Below are positions 10,180 to 19,300 of a DNA stretch of 64,000 nucleotides, piece by piece. Position 1 is the stretch's first letter; each line of letters starts with the position of its first letter. The position numbers were made by a program, and so were the translations under genes. Origin of the DNA: Mucilaginibacter sp. PPCGB 2223 (GTDB taxonomy: Bacteria > Bacteroidota > Bacteroidia > Sphingobacteriales > Sphingobacteriaceae); assembly GCF_001705515.1 (NCBI RefSeq), contig NZ_MDJS01000002.1, positions 186,001 through 250,000 on the forward strand, given 5' to 3'. The notes beneath the pieces were generated by a model. The model was not told the DNA's origin. It made no database searches and saw only the letters and a program-made list of their open reading frames with translations.

Positions 10180-13100
10180 TTAAAATCCGATGGTGACACC
10201 TACAGTATATTGAATTGCCGGCGGCGTTAACGCATTATCAACCGGGTATGAGAACGGGTTAACCGAACCCACCGTCGATACATCAGGGTTTTGGCCGGTA
10301 TAGTTCGTCCACGTAGCCAGGTTTTGGCTGGTGAGATAGATGCTGGCCATATGTAATTTTAGTTTTTGCAGCAAAAGTTTTGGCAGGTTATACCTGGCAG
10401 TAACTGATGCCAGCCTAACGAATGACGCGTCTTCCACATATCGGTCGGATCCCAGCCAGTTGTAGCCGGCCCCGTACAGCGCTCTTGGTATGTCGGTTAC
10501 ATCGCCCGGGTTGCGCCATCTTCTTAAAACAGCAGTGCTTTGATTGTTTACGCCATACATATTGGTTGTTGTAATTTTGGCGCCGTTCACAATGTCGTAT
10601 CCCCAGCGGAAGTTGAAATATGCTTTCAGACTGAAATTACCGCCAATAGTGATGGTAGGTCCGAAACCGCCCACAAATTTTGGGATGCCATTGCCGAGGT
10701 AAACCAGGTCGCGGTAATCAATATTGCCGTCGTGGTTAATATCCTCGTACATCGCGTCGCCGGGCTGGAAAGTATAATCGACCTGGGGATAGTTATAGCG
10801 CATATAAACCACCTGCCCGTTCGGCCCGATGATTTGCCTGCCGTTCTCATCGGTAGCAATGGTTGCGGTTTTATCCTTATAAACCCCTTTATATTTAAAG
10901 CCGTAATACGAGCCAAAAGGGTTACCGATGATGAGGTATGATTTGTATTTGCCCAGTCCCGGCACGCCCACCGAGCTTTCGCGCGGGTAATCATCAGATA
11001 CAGAGGTAATGCTGTTTGCGTTACGGGCGATGTTAAAATCAAAGCCAACGATCAGCCTTTTGGTTTTAATGGGCACGGTATTAAGGCTCACTTCCCAGCC
11101 GTTGTTGTCCACGGTACCGATATTCATATCAACCGATTGAAAGCCATTGCTGCTCGGTATAGCCAGGCCCTGGTAAAACAGGTCTTTCGTGGTGTTCTGA
11201 TAAAACTCAGCATCAGCTATTACCCTGTTATTGAACAGGCCCAGGTTTATCCCCAGGTTTTTTCCGATGAGCGTTTGCCATTTTAGAGATGAAAGCTGAA
11301 TGTTTGACGGGGCAACCGCAGCCACACCGTTATAAGTGGCATTGAACGGAGTATACGTGCCATAATAGCTTGCATCCGGAGCCTCGCCCGAAGCACCATA
11401 GCTTAGTCTCAAGCTCAGTTCGCTCAAAAACTTAAAGCTTTTCATGAAGCGCTCATCCGAGATGCGCCAGCGCGAGGCAACACCAGGGAAAAAGCCGTAA
11501 CGGTTGTTCGGGCCAAATTTTGAGTTACCGTCAACCCGGCCGTTAACACTAATGATATAACGATCGAGGAAGGAATATTGACCCTGCAATAACACACCTA
11601 CGCTGCGCGACAGTCCCTGAACCGAGTTAAGTGATGGGTTTATTTCGGTTGCATTAGTCGGGTCCTGAAGGAACGACGAAGCAGTATTCGCAGTCGAAGA
11701 GGTATACGAAGCAGTATTGGTTTCGTTGGTTTGCAGCGACAGCAAAGCCTGCAGGTTATGCTTGTCGCCTAAGTTTGGCGTGTAAATAAAATTTATTTTC
11801 GATTGTACGTTATACGAGTCGCCATCATTATCGCTGGTTGCGTTAACGCTCTTATCGGTACTTGGCAGGCCGGTGGCTATCTGCGGCAAAAACGTTTTCG
11901 ATTTACTGTTATTCACATCAAACTGCACATCGACCGTTGATACCAGCAGCGATGGCAGCATATCGTATTGCAGGGTAAAGTGCGGGGTAATGCGGTCGCC
12001 GTACAGGTGGCTCACACCGGTATTGGCCAAAGCCAGCGGGTTATAGGTATCCGGGTATTTACCTTGTATGTTTGATGCCGGCGAAAAATAGACCGATGTT
12101 ATATTGCCGTATTCATCATAAGCATAAGGAGCCATATTAGGCATTTTATTATATGCCACCGAGCGTAACGAGCCATCGTAATTAAGGCTGTTGTTGATGT
12201 GGGTGTAGGTCAGGTCGGTACGGAAGCGTAATTTATTCGATACTACGTAGTCAAGGTTGATCTTGGCGGTGATACGGTTCAGATCAGTTCCCAACGTAGT
12301 ACCGCCCTGGTTTAGATACCCCACAGATGCATAATACCTGGCCTTTTCGCCACCGCCGCTCATCGATATGTTATGATCCTGCGTATAGGCCACGCGGGTT
12401 ATTAAGCCTATCCAATCGGTATTGTTGCTGTAGTTGTAGTAGTAATAAGCATCTAAAGGGTCGTGCTGAAAAGCTTTGTTCTGGCCGTTGTTGCCTAAAA
12501 AATCCAGTGGCACGCCGGTTGCGTTCATAAACTCTTCGGGTATCAGCGTTGCGTATTGGTCGCCGTTAAGCATCGGGATGGATTTGGGCTGTTTGCTTGC
12601 CGTTCCCCTGAAATTATAAGTAACAACGGGCTTGCCCATTTGCCCCCTTTTGGTATTGATAATTAAAACACCGTTTGCCGCCTTGGAGCCCCAGACTGCT
12701 GTCGCGGCAGCATCTTTTAAAACTGTAATGTCTTTAATATCCGTTGGCGCGATGTTTAATAACTGGCCGAATTGCTGGTCATCGGCCGTGCCGAAATTAA
12801 AATCGGCAGGTATCTGGGTTTCATAAGGCATGCCATCGAGCACGATAAGCGGTTCGGCATTACCTGTTATAGACGCGGTTCCCCTGATGCGGATGGTCAT
12901 CCCGGCACCCGGGTCGCCCGATGATGAACCGAAATCGACGCCCGGCATACGGCCCGCAAGCGCCTGATCGATCGACGAAACCTGGAGCTCTTCCAGATCC
13001 TTGGCGTTAACAGTAGCGGTTGCCAGGGTGGAGTTCCGGACGTCAATATTTAAGCCGGTGCCTGTATTTACGCTACGGCCGTTGCTCACAATATTAACCG

Positions 13101-13449
13101 TGTTCAGGTTATTCTCACTGCTTTCAAGCAACACGTTGATCTGTCGCCTATCGCCGATTGAGCCCGACAGGAATGTTTTGTAGCCTATGTACGATACCGA
13201 AAGCTGGTTATTGGGGTTTGAGATCTTGATGGCATAGTTACCGTTAATGTCTGTGGTTACCCCCGTTACGGTACGGTGATCCTTATCAAACTCGATAACC
13301 GAGGCCCCGATAATTGCCTGCCGGTCTTTTTTATCAATTACCTGCCCGCGTATGGTTACCCCTTGCGTCGCCTGTGCCAGCGACCGGGTACAAAATACGC
13401 CGGAAGCTATCATTAAAAGGCAAAAGCTTTTAAGTAAAGATGATTTCAT
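10180..13449 (-). CDS. SusC/RagA-family TonB-linked outer-membrane transporter
   Basis: TonB-dependent oligosaccharide importer of 1089 residues. It has a signal peptide ending RSLAQA, an N-terminal carboxypeptidase-regulatory-like domain (VTIRGQVIDKKDRQAIIGASV), the SusC plug motifs PLIVLDGMPYE and DITVLKDAAATAVWGSKAANGVLIINTKRG, and a beta-barrel ending YTVGVTIGF. It is the first SusC of the operon, preceded by a large FAS1 lipoprotein gene (31-base gap) and followed by its SusD. The second SusC at 2083-5274 is only distantly similar. Confidence 0.95.
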   Translation of the reverse strand: MKSSLLKSFCLLMIASGVFCTRSLAQATQGVTIRGQVIDKKDRQAIIGASVIEFDKDHRTVTGVTTDINGNYAIKISNPNNQLSVSYIGYKTFLSGSIGDRRQINVLLESSENNLNTVNIVSNGRSVNTGTGLNIDVRNSTLATATVNAKDLEELQVSSIDQALAGRMPGVDFGSSSGDPGAGMTIRIRGTASITGNAEPLIVLDGMPYETQIPADFNFGTADDQQFGQLLNIAPTDIKDITVLKDAAATAVWGSKAANGVLIINTKRGQMGKPVVTYNFRGTASKQPKSIPMLNGDQYATLIPEEFMNATGVPLDFLGNNGQNKAFQHDPLDAYYYYNYSNNTDWIGLITRVAYTQDHNISMSGGGEKARYYASVGYLNQGGTTLGTDLNRITAKINLDYVVSNKLRFRTDLTYTHINNSLNYDGSLRSVAYNKMPNMAPYAYDEYGNITSVYFSPASNIQGKYPDTYNPLALANTGVSHLYGDRITPHFTLQYDMLPSLLVSTVDVQFDVNNSKSKTFLPQIATGLPSTDKSVNATSDNDGDSYNVQSKINFIYTPNLGDKHNLQALLSLQTNETNTASYTSSTANTASSFLQDPTNATEINPSLNSVQGLSRSVGVLLQGQYSFLDRYIISVNGRVDGNSKFGPNNRYGFFPGVASRWRISDERFMKSFKFLSELSLRLSYGASGEAPDASYYGTYTPFNATYNGVAAVAPSNIQLSSLKWQTLIGKNLGINLGLFNNRVIADAEFYQNTTKDLFYQGLAIPSSNGFQSVDMNIGTVDNNGWEVSLNTVPIKTKRLIVGFDFNIARNANSITSVSDDYPRESSVGVPGLGKYKSYLIIGNPFGSYYGFKYKGVYKDKTATIATDENGRQIIGPNGQVVYMRYNYPQVDYTFQPGDAMYEDINHDGNIDYRDLVYLGNGIPKFVGGFGPTITIGGNFSLKAYFNFRWGYDIVNGAKITTTNMYGVNNQSTAVLRRWRNPGDVTDIPRALYGAGYNWLGSDRYVEDASFVRLASVTARYNLPKLLLQKLKLHMASIYLTSQNLATWTNYTGQNPDVSTVGSVNPFSYPVDNALTPPAIQYTVGVTIGF

Positions 13450-13480
13450 GTATGATGGTTTAAATTGGTCTCCTCTTTTG

Positions 13481-15745
13481 TTAGTTGTAATTCAGATAGT
13501 TATCAATAGAGTGAATTACCGTACGATTGGACAGGTTATTACTTGTGCTCACCACTACGTTGGCGTTCACACCTTTATGATCGGTAATGATCATACTGCC
13601 CGGCTGATTGGTCACATTTACATAAGTTGCCCCGCCCGATTCGTTGGTAAGCATGGTAATAAAGGTGTTCGCTTTTTTACCATCCGGAACTATCGAAGCG
13701 CCATTGATGATATGATACAGGATGAACTTCCGTACCAGGTCGATATCCAGTTGCGCAGTAGGCGCCGAGGTTGGTAACGCACCTGTAGTTTTGTTGCCGG
13801 GCAATAAACCGGCCTTGATGGCATTGGATATGGCCGCATTTGTCGGAACCAGGATAGTGTAATTATTATCGGTGCTGGTACCTACGCCGGTGATTGCCTT
13901 GGTGCTGGTATTGTAAATGTTGGAAGTTGACAGGATGGTATAGAACGAAGAGTAGCTTGCAGGGTACAATGCTGCCAGGTTTTGCAGGTGCTGCCCAACG
14001 TTATTTGAGGTGAACGACAGCAGGCCATCAACATAGTATACCGTGCCGTTGATAGCTGAAGCATCCGTTGCAAGCACCCGCAGATCTGTACCCGAATCAA
14101 CCGTTCCGCTGGTTTGTATGCGGTTGTTGTTGTATTTGATGTACTCGTGGTTAATGGTTTCGATAATACCGCTGCCGCTCAGGTTGGCCAGGTCGATGCC
14201 GGGCAATACACCGGTTTCGAACATGCGCAGCGCAATATCCCGGTAAACCAGGCTGTGCGAATAACTGGTCGATGTTGACGCTTTATAGCCCCAGGCCGTA
14301 GTGCTTGTACCTGCGCTGGCATCGTTGTAGCGCCATCCGTTAAGCGTTAAAACCGAATCGGACATGATGAAGTACGTATTTTTTACACCGGGTTGTGTAA
14401 TTTGAGGTTTAATACCGGTTGGCAGGTAAGCTTCTGCCTGGTAGGTCATGTTGGTTTTAGGGTCGAGGTACGGGATGCCGTAAATAGTGCGGAACACGTT
14501 TGCTTCCTGCGATTTATTTACACCGTAAAATATACCGTTGCTTAATATTTGCTTGTCAGCGATATCGGTACCTGCCATGGTCGTTCCCTCAAGTTCGTAG
14601 TTTGTGCCGCTTTTAAACTGGCTCGGCCATAAGCTCGAAGGCCACATCGTCGAATTGATAAAATCGATCACAACCGATGGTTGAGCAGTTTTAAAAAAAG
14701 AGCCGCCAAGCTTGGCTAATATCTTTTTCCGATATGCGTTCATGGCCGCATTGTTCGGCACCACCATCGACCAGCCATTGGATTGCGATGCATTGGCGAT
14801 ATACGACGAAGTGAGCGGATCCTGATAGTTTTCGTTATTTGGCGAAAATGCCAGGCGCCCGTCGTACGAACGGATATAAACCTGGTCGTTTGAGCCGGTA
14901 GCCACAAAAAAGTTGTGCGTTACGTAAGCATCCTGATTAAAAAGCGCTAACGAGTCGAGCAGTTTTTTAAACTCGCTGTAATTTGAATTAGAAACCAGGT
15001 ATTGATCAAAGCTTTTAAGCGGTACAATAACCTGATCAATTTCGTTTACAAAGCCATTGCTCGATACGATATCCTTAGTGATCACCTTAGCCCCGGCTAC
15101 ATTAAACCCGGTATAGGTAGTATTGGGGTAGAATGCCGTATAATCTGATTGCGAGAGCCCGGCGGTAGATAAAAACGCATCAGTAAAGTAAGGGATGTAC
15201 TTGTTATTGTTATCGCCATCCATATAATTATAGGCTGTAGCGCCGCTTTTATAGCCGTTATTGCGGTTGGTGGCTATGATTCGGCTATGTACCCCGTCCG
15301 AAAACGGTTGCACCCAATCGTAATAAGCGGTTTTGCGTTTAAAGGCCTGCCCTGCAACACCGGCTGTGCCTGCTGTCTGGTAAATGCTGAGCTGGTCCTG
15401 GCGGTAACCGTTAAATACAAGCGAATACTTTACAATTGATTTAGCCAGCGAATCGCTTACCGTGGCATCGGTTAAACCGGTTGCGGTATAGTATTTTTCG
15501 AAAGCGGCATCGTTTGGCGCAAACATTGTCCACCAACCGGTTGTGCTTAAAATGTCTTTATAGCCGGCTTTGGTTATAATCGCCGTAAAATGCTTGAAAT
15601 TGCCCCGCTCCTGTAAGGTCTGAAAAATGGGGTCGCCTATGTTTCCGGGAGCAGCGTAGTAGTCATCAAACGCCTTTTTCTTGCAACCGGTTGCCACAAC
15701 AAGCAACAAGCCTCCCAGAACGGTTAGTCGTAAAAATCTAATCAT
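13481..15745 (-). CDS. Multi-FAS1 domain lipoprotein, first gene of the SusCD operon
   Basis: A 754-residue surface lipoprotein made of about four consecutive fasciclin modules. FAS1 signatures recur: WWTMFAPNDAAFEKY near the start, NGFVNEIDQVIVPL, WSMVVPNNAAMNAY, YTILVPTNAAIS, and a final RTVIHSIDNYLNYN. I chose the ATG at 15745 (MIRFLRLTVLGG), because it puts the hydrophobic segment and lipobox LVVATGC in normal position; the ATG at 15790 adds 15 residues that spoil the signal peptide. It leads the operon and has a candidate promoter about 190 bases upstream. A role in surface adhesion or glycan capture is inferred. A leading FAS1 gene is unusual, since SusC normally comes first. Confidence 0.85.
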   Translation of the reverse strand: MIRFLRLTVLGGLLLVVATGCKKKAFDDYYAAPGNIGDPIFQTLQERGNFKHFTAIITKAGYKDILSTTGWWTMFAPNDAAFEKYYTATGLTDATVSDSLAKSIVKYSLVFNGYRQDQLSIYQTAGTAGVAGQAFKRKTAYYDWVQPFSDGVHSRIIATNRNNGYKSGATAYNYMDGDNNNKYIPYFTDAFLSTAGLSQSDYTAFYPNTTYTGFNVAGAKVITKDIVSSNGFVNEIDQVIVPLKSFDQYLVSNSNYSEFKKLLDSLALFNQDAYVTHNFFVATGSNDQVYIRSYDGRLAFSPNNENYQDPLTSSYIANASQSNGWSMVVPNNAAMNAYRKKILAKLGGSFFKTAQPSVVIDFINSTMWPSSLWPSQFKSGTNYELEGTTMAGTDIADKQILSNGIFYGVNKSQEANVFRTIYGIPYLDPKTNMTYQAEAYLPTGIKPQITQPGVKNTYFIMSDSVLTLNGWRYNDASAGTSTTAWGYKASTSTSYSHSLVYRDIALRMFETGVLPGIDLANLSGSGIIETINHEYIKYNNNRIQTSGTVDSGTDLRVLATDASAINGTVYYVDGLLSFTSNNVGQHLQNLAALYPASYSSFYTILSTSNIYNTSTKAITGVGTSTDNNYTILVPTNAAISNAIKAGLLPGNKTTGALPTSAPTAQLDIDLVRKFILYHIINGASIVPDGKKANTFITMLTNESGGATYVNVTNQPGSMIITDHKGVNANVVVSTSNNLSNRTVIHSIDNYLNYN

Positions 15746-15937
15746 ACTTAATTGTTTATAATGATTTACTATTCGCCCCGGTGGCGACATTAATTGGTTT
15801 ACTAGCTGGCAATGCTACTGCCCGAGGTTTACGATCGGAGATACTGATAGAATCGCCTGGGCGTTTGATCTGAGATCAAGCCTGGTTTCTTAAAGGATCG
15901 CCGTTGAATACGACAGGCAGAGTTTATAATTGATGCT

Positions 15938-15945
15938 CAAAAGTA
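15938..15945 (-). promoter_or_regulatory. Candidate Bacteroidota -7 element for the SusCD operon
   Basis: On the minus strand the sequence reads TACTTTTG, an exact match to the Bacteroidota -7 consensus TAnnTTTG. The -33 element is weak (ATTG, 24 bases further upstream). If used, it gives a leader of about 190 bases before the first FAS1 gene. The weak -33 would fit a promoter that depends on an activator such as the divergent hybrid regulator. Confidence 0.4.
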
Positions 15946-16188
15946 TCCTGCTTTGGCATAAATAACTTTCAATAATTGACCTATTGCTTTAGATAATTAA
16001 CCAAAAAAGGCTTTATAAGACTAATAAATGCAGTTTTTAAATTTTTTGGAACAGTAAAGTAAAGCTTATGCGGGCGTTTAATGTTTGGATGGCATTTGGG
16101 CGTAAACGGGCCGGTCATCTGCTGATCTGGTTCGCGCTGCACAGCTGGGGCAGGTCGCCACATGACAGTTTATTGGATTCAAAAGTGA

Positions 16189-16196
16189 TATATTTG
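16189..16196 (+). promoter_or_regulatory. Candidate Bacteroidota -7 element for the hybrid regulator
   Basis: TATATTTG matches TAnnTTTG exactly and lies about 105 bases before the regulator's ATG at 16303. Upstream, TTTATTGG (16169-16176) is an imperfect -33 region. Confidence 0.4.
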
Positions 16197-16302
16197 AAAT
16201 CCATCGATGGATATGCTGCCTATTGTGTTTCGGCGATTGTTGTAATCGCAAAATTACCCACAGGGAGCAAATATTGAACCAATTGCCCAAATCTAAACCT
16301 CA

Positions 16303-19300
16303 ATGAGATACCTTTTCATCTGCCTGTGCGTATTGTTATCAATAACGGCGTATGGGCAAATCAAAAGCGAGATCACCCATTATGGTACCAAAGATGGCCT
16401 TTCGCACGATGGCGTTATCTGCATAACGCGCGATAGGGAAGGGTTTATGTGGTTTGGAACTTTTGACGGTCTGAACCGTTTCGACGGGCATAATTTTGTT
16501 GTCTATAAAGGCCGGCCCGGTGATAGCTCCATAGTTCACTCCGACAAAATAAAGGATATCGTAGAAGATAAGGCCGCTTATTTATGGGTTCAGACATTCG
16601 ATTACAAGGTCTACCGTTTTGACAAGGCCACCGAAACCTTTGTGGACCCTTTCCAGGGATATTATAAAAAGTTTCACGACGAGCAGCTGATCATCGATAA
16701 GATCATTGCCGACCCTGCAGGCGGCGCGTGGTTTATTACCAAAAGGCAGGGTTTGTACTATGTGCAAAACAGGTCGGGCAAACCACCCCTGCTCGTTTAC
16801 TACTCAAACGACCAGCAAAATAATTTACATATTAAGGGCGACCGGATCAACTTTCATCACATCAGTAAAGATGGTATGTTATGGATCGGGTCGGCCGGCG
16901 GCCTCGATGCTTTGGTACGGAAGGATAATGGCAGCTATGATGTGATTAAGTTTGACCCGGCATCAATCCGGGAGATATCTAATACTACGTTTAAATGCAT
17001 CACAGAGGGCTCCCGGCTGATCTATTTTGGTACCGCAAACGGGCGGCTGGTAATTTACGATAAAATCCGGCGGACGTTTGTATCGGTGCAGGTTACCGGC
17101 GGTGTTTCTGTAAATGGTATCTGTATAAAGGATGCCAGTGAGGTTTACCTGTCTACCGGCGGCGAAGGGCTGATCAGGTTTAACCTTTCGACGCATCAGA
17201 AAACGCCGGCTAACATTAATGATCATGCTGTTTACCATTCCTTGTATAAAGACCGGATGGGGCAGATATGGATGGAGCCTGATGGAAACGGCGTTGTTAA
17301 GTACAATCCGCAAACGGGCATCATTAAATCATTCGCCCAGAAACCGGATTATCTTTCATCAAGCCGGGGTTATCATGTAGATACCGATGTTAACGGCATT
17401 TTGTGGGTTAGCATGCGGGGCGGTGGTTTTGGCTATTATGATCCGGTTACAGACCAGGTCGATTATTTTTTTGATGAACCGGGCTCGCCTTTTCAAAAAT
17501 TTTCCAATGTGATCAATGCCTTATATTTCGATCCCAGCGGCATTATGTGGCTCAGCGGCAAGGATGGGGGGATATTCAAGATCGCTCCGCTGGCAAACGG
17601 GTTTAAATATACCCAGCCGGTTGCAAAACCACGCTCGCGGGCAGAAAACGATGTGCGTGCCATGATGTTGGATGCCAAAGGATTGCTTTGGATAGGCACG
17701 ATGGATGGCCTGGTACATGTATATGATCACAACAAGGAGATAAACGCATTTGCAAACCACTTCAACCATATCGGTTTTGTTTACTCGATCATGCAGGATA
17801 GCAAAGGCAACGTTTGGATGGGGACTAAGGGCGATGGTTTATTTAAAGCTACGCCGGCAAATAACGCTAAAACATCGTATAGTTTAACCCAGTACCGGAC
17901 TATTCCGGGAGATGTAAACAGTTTGAATAATGATAAGGTTTACTCGGTTATTGAGGACCACAAGGGCAGGATATGGGTAGGCACTTTTGGTGGCGGGATA
18001 AATCTTCTCGTTCCCGAGGGCAGTTCTTATCAGTTCCGGAATTGTTTTAATACGTTCCATAACTATCCTTTCCCCCAGGCTAAAATGGTACGCGACCTTT
18101 GTGAAGATAATGATGGTAACATTTGGGTGGTAAGCGGAAACGGGGTTTTGGTTTTTGACGGAAATAAGCCGGATAAAGACGATTACAACTTCATAAACTA
18201 CAAAAAAATAGCCGGCGACCCGAATAGCCTGGCGACAGACAACGTGCAATATATCTGTAAAGATAATACCGGGCAGCTTTGGCTGGGCAGCTTTGGCGGC
18301 GGTATCAGTAAGGTTATAGTTGATAGTCACGATATCCGTAAGGTAAAGTTTAAAACGATTACCACGGCAAAAGGATTACCTAACGATGTGGTGCTTAGTA
18401 TGATGGCCGACAATGAGAATAACCTTTGGATAGCCACCGCTGCCGGTTTGGCATGCCTGGATACCAGGGCTGAAACTTTCAGAAACTACGACCCTTTTGA
18501 AGCCAGCATCAAGACAAACTTTTCTGAAGCCGCATGTTTAAAAGCGCCCGATGGCAGGTTGTTTTTCGGCTGCCTCGATGGTTATATTTCATTTAAAACA
18601 GGCGAGATCAGTACCCGCCGTTTGCCGGCGAACATGGTGTTGACGAATATGCAGGTGTCTTATAAAAATGTTATACCCGGTGTCGAAAATTCGCCTTTGA
18701 AGTACACCGTCAACGAAACAAAATCTGTAACACTGAATCATGACCAAAATGCGATCAGTATAGATTATACGGTGCTGGACTACCGGAATTACAGCAAGAT
18801 CAGCTACAGCTATAAATTAGAAAACTTTGATACCACCTGGCATATTGTCAACGATCTGCATAAAGCGATCTATACCAACCTGCCCCCCGGAACATACATC
18901 TTCAGGGTTAGGGGTTATAGTGATGATTTGTTCTCGAATGTGCCCGAAAAAGCCCTGCAAATTATTATCAGGCCACCTGTTTATCTCACCTGGTGGGCCT
19001 ATCTGATCTACCTGGTGCTGGCGGGCAGCGCCCTCTGGTTAACGGGCAATATCATTACTACAATGATCGGGTTACGCAATAAAGTAGAAGTTGAGCGGCA
19101 ACTGACCGAGGTAAAGCTCTCGTTTTTTACCAACATCTCGCACGAGCTCCGTACGCCGCTAACCTTAATATCAAACCCGCTGGAAGAGCTCTCTGAAACG
19201 GAAACCCTCTCTCCCAAAGGCCGTGAGTATTTCAAAATCATTAACCGTAACGTAGCGCGGATGGTACGTTTTACAAACCAGTTGCTTGATTTCAGGAAGG

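Larger units (their letters stand above)
15746..16302. other. Divergent intergenic region between the SusCD operon and its regulator
   Basis: 557 bases without a credible gene. It carries one promoter-like hexamer facing each way (listed separately). Inside the presumed 5' leader of the SusCD operon there is also a perfect palindrome at 15865-15879, TTGATC-TGA-GATCAA. Short open frames here have no start context and no family resemblance. The palindrome is a candidate operator, either for the AraC-type output domain of the adjacent hybrid regulator or for another factor. Confidence 0.5.

Noticed and set aside
15981..16290. Three overlapping open frames of 60 to 70 codons in the SusCD-HTCS intergenic region
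   Set aside because: No signal peptide, family motif or spacing supports any of them, and they overlap the promoter-like element of the regulator.
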